From assembly GCA_018417955.1 (NCBI GenBank), contig JACTVC010000026.1, positions 620,001 through 684,000 on the forward strand: DNA of 64,000 nucleotides, read 5' to 3'. Shown here piece after piece: positions 20,151 to 32,046 of the stretch. Every line of letters starts with the position of its first letter. Positions within the stretch are counted from its first letter, which is position 1. The stretch is from Laccaria trichodermophora. Taxonomy: Eukaryota > Basidiomycota > Agaricomycetes > Agaricales > Hydnangiaceae. The notes beneath the pieces are model-generated. The model was not told the origin of the DNA and made no database searches. It saw only the letters and a list, made by a program, of their open reading frames with translations. A program made the position numbers and the translations under genes.

Positions 20151-21527
20151 CTCAAGCCCAGAATGCTGGTCACGTCGTGCTCAAACATGTCACACTGGCT
20201 ACCGCAGCAGAGGCAGAAAAGTCGGGTTCCAATCCGCTTGACCCCATAGCAGCAGGCTTGCTCGACGGCTTCTACCAAATTATCCAGTGGAAGGGCAATG
20301 ACAAGCCGTCCCACGCATCTGTTACTTCGCCTCCAGGTGCAAAGCCCGACAGCTCCATCCCGGTTGTTATGGGCACCGACACCGATTTTTTGAGCAACTT
20401 TGTAAGAACACCTACTAGCTTTCATATCAATACAAGATTAATATACCCTTATCCTTAGTGGAAATTAACGCGCCAGTATGGCCTGACGAACGGATTCACT
20501 ATTGTTCCCGTTAGGGTTAACATTCCGCCTACGAACCTAGACACCGGAGTGACTACATATGACAAGGTATACCAATCTTTTCCTGTGCACATTCTGAAAA
20601 AATCTTGCTAAAATTTATTTAGAGCGGAGATCTGAATGTTTACAGGTCGCCCAGCTTCCCCCTCTGGGTGATTAGATGCGACGAAAGTGCCACAATAAGG
20701 TATTATTAGAATTTCTAGATTCCAGGATGCGTACACTCATAAATTAAAATACTAGATCCGGGACTTCAACCACCGTGATAGATTATTTCAGGTGCGGTTC
20801 GACGGTCGGTACTCAAAAACCTGTTAACATTACTCCAGGATCTTGGAGTCCGGTTCCAACAAAGGCTGGAAGAACGCTACAGAACAAGAGAATTCCCCGG
20901 TGAGAGTCATTCCAGGAATTCGATAACGAAGGTTAACCTCAACTTGACGTCTAGATCCATGTTACGACCGTGACCACCAGGGTCCCTCCTCCACAGAGCG
21001 AGCTCTTCCAGCTCATTCGCTGCGTTATTAGGGCGGAACCCATCCGCATTAGCAGTGTGGACCGCATTACCACAACGGCCTCGGATGCGACTATTGTAAA
21101 GAATTTCTACTTCGGAACTGGACCAGTTTCCAACTTTAACAATGCCACGAGTTACGTTTCTGTCAACCTCTCCACCAGTGCCCGTGACCAAGGGTGGGCG
21201 GATAATCCCGGAGCTGGACTTTATAGCTGGTTTGAAATTGCCATCCTAACCAAGAACTTGACCTTGGGCGAAAAAGTCACTGACCAGATCAAGGTCGTGG
21301 ATGGAAAGACTCAGACCTGGGTTTCCCACAGCATTCCCCTCACCAGTGACTACACGGACCAGAAGGGCCCCACTTTTTTCAAAGACCACGACTTATTCAA
21401 GAACCTCAAAGCTGGGAATGTCATTGCTGTGCTTGCTTGTGCTCGATTTGCCGCTTGGAAGGCCGACGCTCGTAGCGGTAACTTGGACTTCAGCAAGCTC
21501 GTCGCCACTAACGTCAAGATCGAGTAA
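20151..21527 (+). CDS. Multi-exon protein of unknown function, possible C-terminal part of the GTPase gene
   Basis: Six exons can be chained in frame: 20151-20401, 20459-20566, 20623-20699, 20756-20791, 20839-20899 and 20955-21527, all with GT-AG introns of 47-57 nt. The C-terminal 190 residues look beta-rich and end in an FFKDHDLFKNLKAGNVIAVL segment. Similar tails occur in uncharacterised fungal proteins as far as I recall; no named domain can be assigned. A donor at 20101-20115 (GAGAAC then GTAAGC) and an acceptor ending GCCCAG at 20150 join the preceding GTPase exon in phase, so this may not be a separate gene. Read alone, the first ATG would be at 20144. Confidence 0.6.
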
Positions 21528-23589
21528 TTGTGTCTTCGAAAATTTCTGTGATCGTCTATTTGAAGTTTATGTGAGTCGCGTTATTACACTCCCGATATGA
21601 TTTTAGGTTATACTAACATCGAATTAAACGCAGTCAGTACCGTGCATGGAGGACATTTTGAAAAACAGAAACCACGTGGCTCGAGTTCAAGAATGAGGTT
21701 GCCCAGAAAGATTTGCGTGTAGTTGTTCTGTTGTTTGTAATTGCCTATAGACCATGGAAATGTACAAGGTTTTGTGTTTATGTACTTTCCGCTGCTTCAA
21801 CACAGATTACGTACACAACTCTTGAAGCTTGACCGGGACCACCTACCACATCTTGGGCATTGACTAAACACTACCTTGCGACCCACCTCCCCACTCAATT
21901 AGACCTGCCCACATTAACCATCACTTCAATGCACTCCTCCACCTTGGCACCATCATTGACTAATACAACCCGAAGAATCGTTGCTGTTGGGGCCAGCGTC
22001 GATGGGATACGAGGGTCGAAGTACCCATGGTTCAAATCCGCAGCCGAGCGTACGACGTCAAACGGCGTATTTGACCACAAGTAGTCCAATGTGACCCCTC
22101 TGGGTCGCTCAGCCACCCCGACATCGCTTGACCCACCTCCTGCGGAGACGGAAACAACACCCAATGGCCACTTCCGTCTCTATGTACTCGATGTAGAGAG
22201 TGGCGAACTGTCGAATAGTGGCGAGCTGTCGAATAGTAAGGGCTTCAGAAGGGCCTCACCGCGGAGATGGTTGTTGCATCAGCTCTGAGTGAGTTCCTCC
22301 TTTCGTTGGATTTTCTCCCCTCTCAACCTTGCCTTATTATCCCTTCCGTGTTGACACCAACTTGTCCCCCTTCACCCTCCGCATGCCTCCTTTAGTATTC
22401 TATACTGACAATTTCTTTGCCAGCTCCGGTCTTCATTTACGAGCGCCGTGCTTCTCAAGCATACAAGACTGCAAACCACAGATTTACATTGGTACGATGA
22501 TTGGAATACCAGAAGACCCTTCCGCCCTCGAATTCGGTTGCTCATACACCATCTGCGAACTCACACGCGGCTACCCGCTCCAAGCCATTCATCATAGGAC
22601 GGAGGAACCCCTGTTAGGGTGTGGCTGGCATTTTTACGATGCCCAGCCTAAGGACGCCAATGCGCCCTGAAGAAGCTCCACGGACCATGCTACGTCACCA
22701 CCGTTCACCTTGTTCACATCCTATAAGACGAACCAAGTCAGAGAGCCGAAGAGTGTAATGACGGCTATCTTGCTTCCCGTAAGTTTTCACTCATGTCACT
22801 TCTTCTGTTTGTCCATACCTCTTCCTTCTTCCCTCTGGTTTACAACTTTCTCTATCATCTACTTGATTTTCTACTGACTGACTGACTGCCGTCGTTACTC
22901 AGGTTCTGGATCCAGTTGATCGCACCATCTTTCCCCGCCACCATGACCCACACAACTCCCATCGTGCACCAGCTCGCGGAGGAGTTATTGCTGGTACCAA
23001 TCTCGTGGTTTCAGCACCTCTACGCCAGTAGCCGCAGGCACACCTGTCGTACAGTAATTGTCTGATCGGATGCGCCCAGCCGTCTGGTTGTTCGGTCGTC
23101 CTTTTCGCCGAAACTCAGAGCTGCTCGATAACCTTGTCGTCGACGGCCCACCCCGTTGTTAGTGGCGGCTCAAGCTGGACAAAAGCCTGAATTTGAACCC
23201 GATGGACCCAAGCCGAGCCCTTGCAATTACTTGAAGCTCGTGGTGGTTGAGGTTGAGCCTTATGCTTGGCGTGTTTCGAGATTTCACTCTCAACCATCAT
23301 GCGTCAACGTCGAAAAACTCGATCATGGCACTTCATTTATTCATTTATGACCGGGAAGATTATATGTAAGATTCTCTTTACTATTTCTTCAATTTTATGG
23401 AACTTACACGTTCACCAGACTACCAATGTATTTCTTTTCCTGTAGCACGACCATGAACTGTCCCATGCGAGAGCCTTCATTCCTCAAGTTCACCGTGACG
23501 GAGGCTTGGAAGAAGCTACTGCTGCATATCGTTTACATGCAAGGCTTGGAACGCGAGTTTGGTCTGAGGAGAGACAACAGGAGTAAAAC
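21528..23589. other. Intergenic DNA with unsupported small ORFs
   Basis: ORFs at 22329-22670 (113 codons) and 21895-22164 (minus) have no recognisable motif. A stretch at about 23240-23325 resembles 34263-34360 (shared GCTCGTGGTGGTTGAGG and CATCAACGTCGAA-type blocks), marking a dispersed repeat. Confidence 0.4.
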
Positions 23590-23965
23590 GAGCAGGAGTG
23601 GGATACCGTGCACATCCAAGCATTCCAACGCTCTCCGAGTCTATCCCTCCCCATCGGAGGTCATGTTCATCCTCCAGCACGATTTACCTCCCGTCAAGCA
23701 CCTGGACAGCTGTAGACCCGTAGTGTTTACGCGAGTAACAGTGACCACCGGAGGACAGCGTAAGGCGAAGGAGAGCTTCCTGTGTTGTAGTGGGAGCCAG
23801 AGCTTGTCGTTCGCGATAAGAAGGCGGATGTGTTGGCCACGTTGCTTACAACATTCGCTGGAGTTGCCGCAACTTCTGAAGTACGCCGAGGAAAGGAAGC
23901 TCCGCATACTTGATGTTGTATATAGCTATGGAGCTATCAATAGGATGTGGAGCGTCCGTGAGCAA
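23590..23965 (+). repeat. Dispersed repeat R, copy 1 (relatives at 39.1-39.8 and 42.2-42.7 kb)
   Basis: Collinear with 39115-39640: CTCTCCGAGTCTATCCCTCC, CACGATTTACCTCCCGTCA, ACCACCGGAGGACAGCG, GGAAGCTCCGCATACTTGAT and AGCTATGGAGCTATCAAT have close counterparts in the same order. The 185-codon ORF over it (23426-23983) is not conserved in the other copy, so I do not call it a gene. It abuts the broken ABC transporter. Confidence 0.65.
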
Positions 23966-23989
23966 GATACAAAAGACCCATGATGGCCA

Positions 23990-24511
23990 TCACCTCATTT
24001 GGCAGGGCTGAGCCTGAGATGGAGTCGAGAACAAGGTGCGAGTTGAGCGTGTAGGAGAGGGAGGTGAAGTGCAGAGAGGCGGGGACGTGTTCCGCCATTA
24101 GTTTTGTGGATTCACGCGGGGAGCCGGATTTCGAAGGGGTGAGATTTCGGAGGTTCGGTCTGCGCACCAGAGTACTCACTGTGTGCGATTAGAAATGTCA
24201 GAGGGAGGGGTCAACGTATGGATGGAACAAACCCAAGGATGAGAGAATGACGATCAAGCCTGCACTGCCAGTGGCAGCACTAAGAGTGACCCATTTCGTG
24301 CTATCCAGCTTTGCAATTTCTGGTCTCCCTCCTTTACTGTAAGAGACAAGAAAAAGAAGTAAATAGGGCCCACAACGTATCCAGAACCTGCGAATAATGC
24401 AAGCACTCTCCTCCGATTGTACATGTAATATGAGCCCGTAGAAATTCTCAGCCCTAGCGCCGCTTCATCTCTTCTTGTCAGAGCGCTGACAATCTCGAAC
24501 GTTGTGGGCAC
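23990..24511 (-). pseudogene. ABCG-type transporter remnant, cut just before the Walker A lysine
   Basis: Minus-strand sequence near 24100 reads LHFTSLSYTLNSHLVLDSIS then GSALPNEVMAIMG. This is the start of an ABCG/White nucleotide-binding domain, where the family continues GxSGAGKST. Here the similarity ends abruptly at AIMG, next to repeat R. Upstream (24254-24511) frames encode hydrophobic stretches (VVGPIYFFFLSLTV; SAGLIVILSSLGLF) that could be membrane exons of the same gene, though this link is weak. No downstream transporter part is present. The product cannot bind ATP normally. Confidence 0.5.
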
Positions 24512-24974
24512 AAATACGCAAAACCCATCCTCATTGCGTCTTCCCGAACCCTGCAGAATATCCCTTCTTGTAAAAGTCGCAAAAAGGTTGTGCTACTTTG
24601 CGATTTTGCATCAATCTCAAGGTCGTCGATATGTCGTCAAGATGATCCGTTCGCAAAACCGTTTCGTGGTTATAGGTGGTCATAAACATGGACGAATTCT
24701 CGGAATGGCTCCAAGGAGGCTTGTCACGGCATATAGGGGGGCTCTTGGGTCACCCTTAGTCTTTAGTAGATGTAGACGGATTTCCTATGATAATAATTGT
24801 AACAGTCGAAGCACTTGCTTCAGCTGGTTTTAACTCTGATCATGGTCCGAGACCGAAGTGGGCTGACCGTATCATGAAGCAACGATTCCATATCTCGTTT
24901 TCACATCTGTAAGGGGCTTGCAATGGGTATGGATGTTCGTAGGTACTAGGTTATCAGCGGAGGCCATTCTCTCA
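24512..24974. other. Intergenic
   Basis: Nothing recognised. Lies between the transporter remnant and the end of the first reductase gene. Confidence 0.4.
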
Positions 24975-26216
24975 TCATTCCAGATCCTGAGGGTGAACGA
25001 CAAGCTTCACCCCAGACACTTCATTGTTCTCCAATCGCTTCAGGCCAGCGACAATCACTCCGAGTCCACCTGGAAGATACTCGACACGGTTGGGCTACCA
25101 TAAGTGATTAAGAAGCTTGTTGTATGCCACCGGAAGTAAAGCCTACCTTGATTATACCTTCTTCCAGCCAGCCGGACAACTTCGTGCTGTAAAGCGTCTC
25201 CAGCAATTTCAAATGTGCAGGGGCTGTCAACAATCCCACAACGTGTATGGCTTCTTTACCCTCGACCTGTGAGCCGACGGGCGAGACCGTCACGATAGTG
25301 CCGCCATCTGCAAGAACATCCAGGCCCGCCTGTTGCGTAGACCTTTCCGAAATAGCATCGTATACGAAAGGAATAGGCTGCTTTGTGATATTCTTGATTT
25401 GTGCGAGAAGAGATGAGTTGCGGTCTACAACATGTGTTGCGCCAATTGATTTGAGATAATCCGTATGTTTAACGGAGGACGTTGTTACGATAGGCGAAAA
25501 TCCCGAAAGCTTGGCGAACTGTATGACTGAAGCAGACTGGGATTAACAACGCGCACACATTATGCACTTGAACCTTCAATAAGAAGAACTTGCCATATTG
25601 TCCCACAGAACTTGATCCTCCTAGGACAACGATTGGAGTGCCAGCGTACTTTCCAACAGCAATCGGTTCGACAGGAGCTTCTAACCCTCCCCCATATGGC
25701 TTATTACTATAGAGTCCCGTGTAAGCCGTCGTCAGGGCGAGTGGAATCGTTGCAGCTTGTTCATAGGAAATGTTTTCCGGGATCTCAAGATAGATGAGAA
25801 ATTTCACATGAAGCTGCCACTGTTCCTTACCTTTGTAGCAGTGAGGGCGCTGGTCTTGACGTACTGCTGAAAGCCACCCCATTCGGGTCTAAATTGGCCT
25901 TGTGAGAGACTGGAGAAAGGTAAGCTGGATAAAGTATAGCCTAATGGGCCGCAACGCACATTCTGTCGCCCTTCGAAAACCCAATGACCCCCTCACCAAT
26001 ATCTTCTACATCTCCTGCAATATCCGTCCCGAGGATAGCAGGATACTCTTTGATGAAGGTCTCATACTTCTGGATCTTCCAATCTACCGGGTTGAGCGAC
26101 GCTGCTTTGTTCTTGACGAGCAATTCGCCTGGACCAGGCTTGTAGACTCGGGTTGTTCCCAAAGTGAATTCGCCAAATTGGACCGGGAGTAAAAGTGCTT
26201 TCTGTTGTTCGGCCAT
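24975..26216 (-). CDS. Medium-chain reductase, quinone-oxidoreductase/enoyl-reductase type (copy A)
   Basis: Five exons: 26216-25960, 25909-25831, 25783-25594, 25526-25147 and 25094-24975, giving 341 residues, normal for the family. An N-terminal GroES-like domain (KPGPGELLVK near 26-35; NPVDWKIQKY) is followed by a Rossmann fold with the nucleotide-binding GGSSSVG at 167-173. Structural zinc cysteines are absent, as in NADPH-dependent quinone or enoyl reductases (ADH_N plus ADH_zinc_N families, toxD-like). Intron 3 uses a GC donor (GCAAGT). It is the first of four tandem same-strand paralogues with identical exon sizes 1-3. Substrate unknown; probably a cytosolic NADPH-dependent reduction. 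Confidence 0.85.
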
Positions 26217-27209
26217 GGTTTGGGTACTACTGTGTGATGGAATTTGGAGGAGAGGGATATGTATAAGGCTTCTAAGATGGACGAGTTGATAAGCATTGAA
26301 TCATTCCATCTTAGTAAGAAGAGTCGCTCCCGAGACCTGTAATTTGATGTTGAACGTGAACGTTCGAACGCGTGAACCCCTTTTGATCGGTGACTCTAAT
26401 CTTACTTTGATTCCCACCTGAGTGTGGTAGCGTTTCACAGTTGGCGGCAAGTTGGCAGAAAGGTTATGGGGGACAAAGACCTGCGACATGTAATTTATCG
26501 TGAAAGAGGCTCGAATGAGACCCCAACGTACTGAACAATGAGCCGAGCGGTTTGAGTACTTGCAAAGTACTTGAGTTTGACTTGAGTACGTATTGCAATG
26601 AAGTTGGATCTCGGAACACCGGGAAGGAAAATACCGGAATAATCTCCGACTCCCACGGAGAGATACAGATCTAATTTTTAACCGGCAGTTCATCAATTGC
26701 TTGCTCTTTCTCCACAAGCGTTGATTCCACCGCATCCAGGCAGCTTGAATGCCTGGAGCACTTTTATCAATTTATCTGCTTCAGCCCATCTGTGGTAGAA
26801 TTCATTTGGCATTATCCATTGATTATCCATCAATTGTCCATTGATGGTACATAGTTGCAACTTGTGTAGACTCGGATAAGTAGTTGATAGCTTTCACTTG
26901 GATATTGTTCAGCGTTATGAGTCATGACTAGCATCTTGACCCGCCCTTGACTGTAAGTACACGAGAAACGGTTCTACTGTTGATACAACTGGAAGTGAAT
27001 TATCATTCGCAATCGTCGCTTATTCCTTTGAACATGCTCCCAACATTTGCTCCTCGCAATCAAGTGCCAAATGAGTTGACATAGTAAAGGTGCGGTTCCG
27101 AGGAGTTAGCCACCCGATAGTCAAATATCTCAAAAATAAACGACAAGGACAAGCGAAGGACGCCATTTATGTACAAACAGATTTTTTGTGACTTCAACCG
27201 ACAAGCGCC
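26217..27209. other. Intergenic between reductases A and B
   Basis: Contains the promoter of copy A and the 3' flank of copy B. A minus-strand ORF at 26301-26735 has no recognisable feature. Near 26810-26850 an ATCCATTGATTATCCATCAA motif repeats imperfectly. Confidence 0.4.
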
Positions 27210-28454
27210 CTACGACTCCTGGGGGTGGACGACGAGCTTTGCTCCAGAAACTTCATTCTTCTCTAATCTTTTTAGTCCAGCCGGAATAGCTGCAAGCCCA
27301 CCAGACAAGACCTCAACGCGATTGGGCTGAAAGTACAGCGTCAGATTTCCCATAATTACTTCTCTTTGGACACTTGCCTTGATAAGCCCTTTCTCCAATA
27401 GCCCTGCCAACTTCTGGCCATATAAGGTCTGGAAGAGCTCTACATACGCCGGAGTGCCCAACTGGCCCATGATGCGGAGAATCTCCTTTTCATCGGACTT
27501 GATAGTCGGCGGCGTTATGACTACGATCTTGCCGCGAGGTGCGAGGAGATCGAGGCCTGCCTGCTGCGTTTGGGCGTTCGAGATCGAGTCAAATATGATA
27601 GCGATAGGTTGATCTGTAATCTTCCTGACTTCATCTAACAGGGAAGCATTGCGATCGATGATATTTGTAGCGCCCAAGGATTTGAGCAAGTCGGTGTGTT
27701 TGAGTGAGGCCGTGGTGATTATTGGAGACAAACCGGAGAGTTTAGCAAGTTGAATGGCTGGAAAAAAATAATAAGAACAAATTATGAGGCGGGTGTCGTC
27801 ATGAACCCGTACCAAATTGTCCAGCACAACTCCCACCGCCAAGAATGACAATAGTTGTGTTTGCGTACTTCCCGATGGCGGACTCTGTGATTGGCGGGTC
27901 AAGCCCTACGCCGTGACCCTTTGGGCCATAAAGGCCAGCGTAGGCAGCTGAGAGAGTGGCTGGGAAAGTTGAACCTTCGTCGTAGGAGATATGAGCTGGG
28001 ATCTAAATGCAGAAGGTGAGCACCGCGACCCATCGCAAAAGTCCCTAAACGTTACCTTAGTCGTCGTTGTCGCGTTTGTCTTGGTATACTGCTGGAAAGC
28101 AGACCAACCTGGTTCGTACGTTCCCTGGGAGAGGCTGGGAAGGGGTGAGTTGTTGTTTGTTCCTTAGCGGCAGCGAATGAATTTAAAACGAACTCACACC
28201 CGGTCTCCCTTTGAGAAATTGGTGACGCCCTCCCCTACTTCCTCCACATCTCCGGCAATATTCAGTCCAAGGACGGCAGGGTATTTCTCAATGTAAACAC
28301 CATATTTTTGAACCTTCCAATCTATGGGGTTGAGCGCTGCTGTTTGGACTTTAACGAGGAGTTCTCCAGGACCTGGCTTGGGAATGGGCGTAGATCCAAC
28401 AGCGAATTCTCCGAATTTGGACTGAAGAACGAGAGCTTTCTGTAGTCCGGACAT
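27210..28454 (-). CDS. Medium-chain reductase (copy B)
   Basis: Exons 28454-28198, 28134-28056, 28002-27813, 27757-27378 and 27326-27210 give 340 residues collinear with copy A. PKPGPGELLVK is kept. The nucleotide-binding loop is altered to GGGSCAG. Intron 4 starts GCAAGT and ends TTTCAG. It is 51 nt with no stop, so retention would add 17 residues, but the paralogues splice here with GT donors. The most divergent of the intact copies; substrate unknown. Confidence 0.83.
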
Positions 28455-28789
28455 GTTCTTGTGGGTGTGTTTAACAAAGTCTAGTATTTATAGATCTGGA
28501 ATATCGAGGCTGTTGGGTAAGTAAGCCGTCGGCAGAGCTGACGAACGGACCTCCATTAATCAGCATTGAACGAGCGCCCTTGCGCAGCTCAGCGGTTGCC
28601 AAGATAGTATTTTTAACCGTCTGTGTTCGTCATACTTTGCCGGGATGATGAGACTGGGCACAAACCTGTAGAAGAGAAAAAATATGTTTGCGTGCGACGC
28701 CAGTGGCCGAATGCATCAGAATTCAATATACAACATGGATCTATAATCACACAGCCGTATCACTCAGCGTTGACAAATTGGGGAACCCT
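28455..28789. other. Intergenic between reductases B and C
   Basis: Promoter of copy B and 3' flank of copy C. Nothing else seen. Confidence 0.4.
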
Positions 28790-29801
28790 TCAATCTTGTG
28801 GGTGAGCGATAAGCTTCATGCCCGATACTTGATTATTCTGCAAGCGGCCCAATCCTTCAGGGATAGCTGCGAGACCGCCGATAACCTCGTAACGGTTTGG
28901 CTAGAAGATGACTTTCATGAGTGAATTTCCATTCTACTATGGCGATAGGACACACCTTGATAACACCCCGATCCAAGAACCCGAAGATCTCCTTCCCATA
29001 AAGAGATGCCAGGAGTTCAGGATGCAACGCCGATGACCCCACGATAGAGATAATCTCCTTGTCCTATGCTTTCACGGTAGCAGGCAAAACTGTGATGAGC
29101 GTGCCACCAACCGCCAAAACCTCAATGCCCGCCTGTTGGGTATCGGGGACCGAGATGGCATCTAGCACAATCGTGATAGGCTTGTCAGTGACCTTCTTGA
29201 CTTCTTCCGCGAGGTGAGCATTGCGGTCGATGATGTGTATTGCACCAATGGTCTTGAGGTAATCGGCGTGGTTGAGGGAAGTGGTAGCGATGATGGGAGA
29301 GAAGCCAGAGTATTTGGCAAATTGGATTACTGATGGCTGTGTGAACGATGTGTATAACGGCAAGGGACGGAGGGTTGACATACTATATTGACCAACACTG
29401 CTTGATCCTCCTAGCACGATCAGAGGTGTGCCGGCGTATTTTCCAACGGCGGTTGGGGTAACTGGTACATCTAAACCTGCGCCGTGTGGCCTATTACCGT
29501 AGAGGCTCAAGTACGCAGCTGTGAGGGCACCGGGAATAGTCGCGGCATCGTCATAAGAGAATTTAGAAGGGATCTAGCCGACAAACGTTTCCACATCCCC
29601 TGCAAGATCAATCCCAAGGACGGCCGGGAAGTTCTCAACAAGAAAGCCATACTTATGGATCTTCCAGTCAACTGGGTTGAGCGACGTTGAGTGGACTTTG
29701 ACCAGAAGCTCTCCAGGACCTGGCTTGGGAATTGATTTAGGCCCGACCACGAAGTCCGCGAACTTTGCTGGGAGTGAGAGCGCTTTCTGTTCGGTGGCCA
29801 T
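28790..29801 (-). pseudogene. Medium-chain reductase (copy C), inactivated
   Basis: Starts MATEQKALSLPAKFADF at 29801, very close to copy D. In D the segment after AGDV continues for about 15 codons, then intron 1, exon 2 and most of intron 2. All of that is missing here: GATGTGGA runs directly into the last bases of intron 2, producing TAG at 29574-29576. Exon 3 and its GGSSSVG remain intact, but exon 4 carries a second stop (TAG at 29064-29066) where D has a Val codon in VKAVDKE. The last exon (after an intron ending TTCTAG) is still readable to a stop at 28790. Two independent lesions make loss of function almost certain. Confidence 0.88.
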
Positions 29802-30149
29802 GTCCAACGTCAACGCAATCAGATGGGTTGTTAGGAAGAAGGAATGTTCAGAATGTTCAAGGGTTTTCTCCCAGCTGGTTGTCGAGTTTCGGCCGATGGC
29901 ATCATCTTAACAGACGCTGAGCGCTGAATATTGAATAGTGACTGAGTTGAGTCGGGAGCCTGAGGAGAATTGGAGGAGACAACTTTCCGCCAAGCCTTTT
30001 CAACTCTAGATCTTATCAACTTACCAGCCTTATCAAACCTTGCCGACGCACAACCAAGATTGATCACGACGATTGTATACGGACCAACCTCAAATCATCA
30101 TCGTAATTCAAAATACAATTTTAATCTACAACTCAAAATGAGAATTCCT

Positions 30150-31376
30150 TTAATCTTGTGGGTGAGCAACGAGCTTTGTATTCGACACTTGGTTATTCTG
30201 CAACCTCTTTAGACCCTCAGGGATTGCTGCCAGTCCACCAATGATTTCGTGGTTGCTGGGCTGAGAGATTGTGAATAAATCATTGTCCTAGAATCACCAC
30301 GGTTGTAAACATACCTTAAGAACGCCTCGCTCCAAGAATCCATACAACTCCTTGCCATAAAGGGATGTCAAGAGCTCGGGGTGCAGCGACGCCGATCCCA
30401 CAGCGTATATGATCTCCTTGTCCACCGCTTTCACACTAACAGGCGTTACTGTGATGAGTGTCCCTCCGGCCGCCAAGACGTCTACGCCTGCCTGTTGGGT
30501 ATCCGCACTCGAGACGGCATCGAACACGATCGAGATGGGCTTGTCAGTCAGCTTTCTGACTTCTGCAACAACAGACGCGTTGCGGTCGATGACGTGTGTC
30601 GCACCAAGGGATTTGAGCTCGTCAGCATGTTTGAGGGAGGAGGTGGTGATGATGGGATGAAAACCAGAATATTTGGCAAGTTGAATGACTGGATATTGTG
30701 TAAGAAAGACGAATGCACGACTAGAGGGCGAGAATTAACTAACCGTATCGCCCGACGCTGCTGGGGCCTCCCAAAACGACCAGAGGTGTGTCGACGTACT
30801 TGCCAATAGCCGAGGCAGAGACAGGTGCGTCAAAAGCCGCACCAAGTGCCTTCTTGCCGTAGAGGCCTGCGTACGCTACTGAAAGCGAGACAGGAAGAGT
30901 TGCGACATCGTCGTATGAGAATTTCGAAGGGATCTAACAAATAAGCATTGACGAATCGGAAAATCAAGATCCGTTCACAAGCGAACCTTGCTTGTGGCAG
31001 CTGCGTTGGTCTTCGTGTACTGCTGGAAACTTGCCCAATCCGGCTTGTATTGACCTTGAGCGAAGCTACATGCGGTGTTGTCAATACGCAGCTGCTGAAG
31101 TAGACAGAAGACGACGCACACTCGATCTCCCTTTGCAAAAGTGGTAACGCCTTCCCCAACCTCCACAACGTCTCCTGCAAGGTCCGACCCAAGGACTGCG
31201 GGGAACTCCTCAACAAAAATACCATATTTGTGGATCTTCCAATCGACTGGGTTAAGCGCGGTCGAGCGGATTTTGACCAAAAGCTCTCCGGGCCCTGGCT
31301 TAGGGATTGCTTTGGATCCAACGACGAAGTCGGCAAACTTTGCCGGGACTAAAAGAGCTTTTTGTTGTGTCGCCAT
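30150..31376 (-). CDS. Medium-chain reductase (copy D)
   Basis: Exons 31376-31120, 31065-30987, 30933-30744, 30688-30315 and 30260-30150 give 336 residues. PKPGPGELLVKIRST, NPVDWKIHKYG and the Rossmann fold with GGPSSVG are intact, and all introns are GT-AG. Closest relative in the array is the dead copy C (MATQQKALLVPAKFADFVVG). Exon 4 is 6 nt shorter than in A and B. Family role as for copy A. Confidence 0.86.
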
Positions 31377-32046
31377 AACTTTTCGCCAAACAGTGCAGAT
31401 GCGTGAGTTTAAAAAGTAGTACTGTAGGAAGGTAAGGACTTTACCACGTCTTGAGGCTACTTAAGTATGTTCCCAGATGTTTCCTCACGATTCGTCAGTT
31501 TGGTAGCAGGGAAGCACAATCATCTTGCAATCATCCCGATAGGTTGATAAGCCGCTGGCGCTTGCTTAGGAATCTTGATGCCAACTTTATAATTGGATGG
31601 TGTCAGATGACGAATGCCAAGCCTCGAGAAGCTCGCTCGATGCTGCTCAATGCTCGCTCGATGCTCACTCGGGCTCACGCGGCAAGACGGTACCGCGTCT
31701 TAAACGCGCGCATGCAATCCTGGAGCCACGTTGTCTTCAAACCTTCACACGTGTTTGCCTTTGCCTGAGCAACTCTTAACAGTCAACGAAAGAGTCAAAA
31801 GGGCGTCACATAAAACCAACGGTGATAGTATAGGCCGACAAACAAGGTATTAGATAGATAGATCAGAAGTGGTATTCTTTCGTGAATTATTCGACCATAG
31901 CTGTTAAAGAGGCCTGGGGCCAGATCAACACTAAAAGACAAAGTAGAATCGAAAAAGGGGGCTCACCTAACCGTATAGTATATATCATTGCATTGTTTGA
32001 TTAAGAAAGTCAGCCTTCCGTGACTTTAAAGTCTTCCGACTGATAC
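31377..32046. other. Intergenic with a short CTCGATGCT repeat
   Basis: Imperfect CGCTCGATGCT / CTCAATGCT repeats at about 31634-31675. Otherwise only the promoter of copy D and the 3' flank of the next gene. Confidence 0.45.

Noticed and set aside
22329..22670. 113-codon plus-strand ORF as a gene
   Set aside because: No motif, no neighbouring exons in phase, and repeat fragments nearby.
23426..23983. 185-codon ORF over repeat R
   Set aside because: The homologous copy at 39 kb has stops and indels in this frame, so the ORF is not conserved.
24975..31376. Secondary-metabolite gene cluster
   Set aside because: Only reductase paralogues are present; no synthase, P450, transferase or regulator is recognisable nearby.
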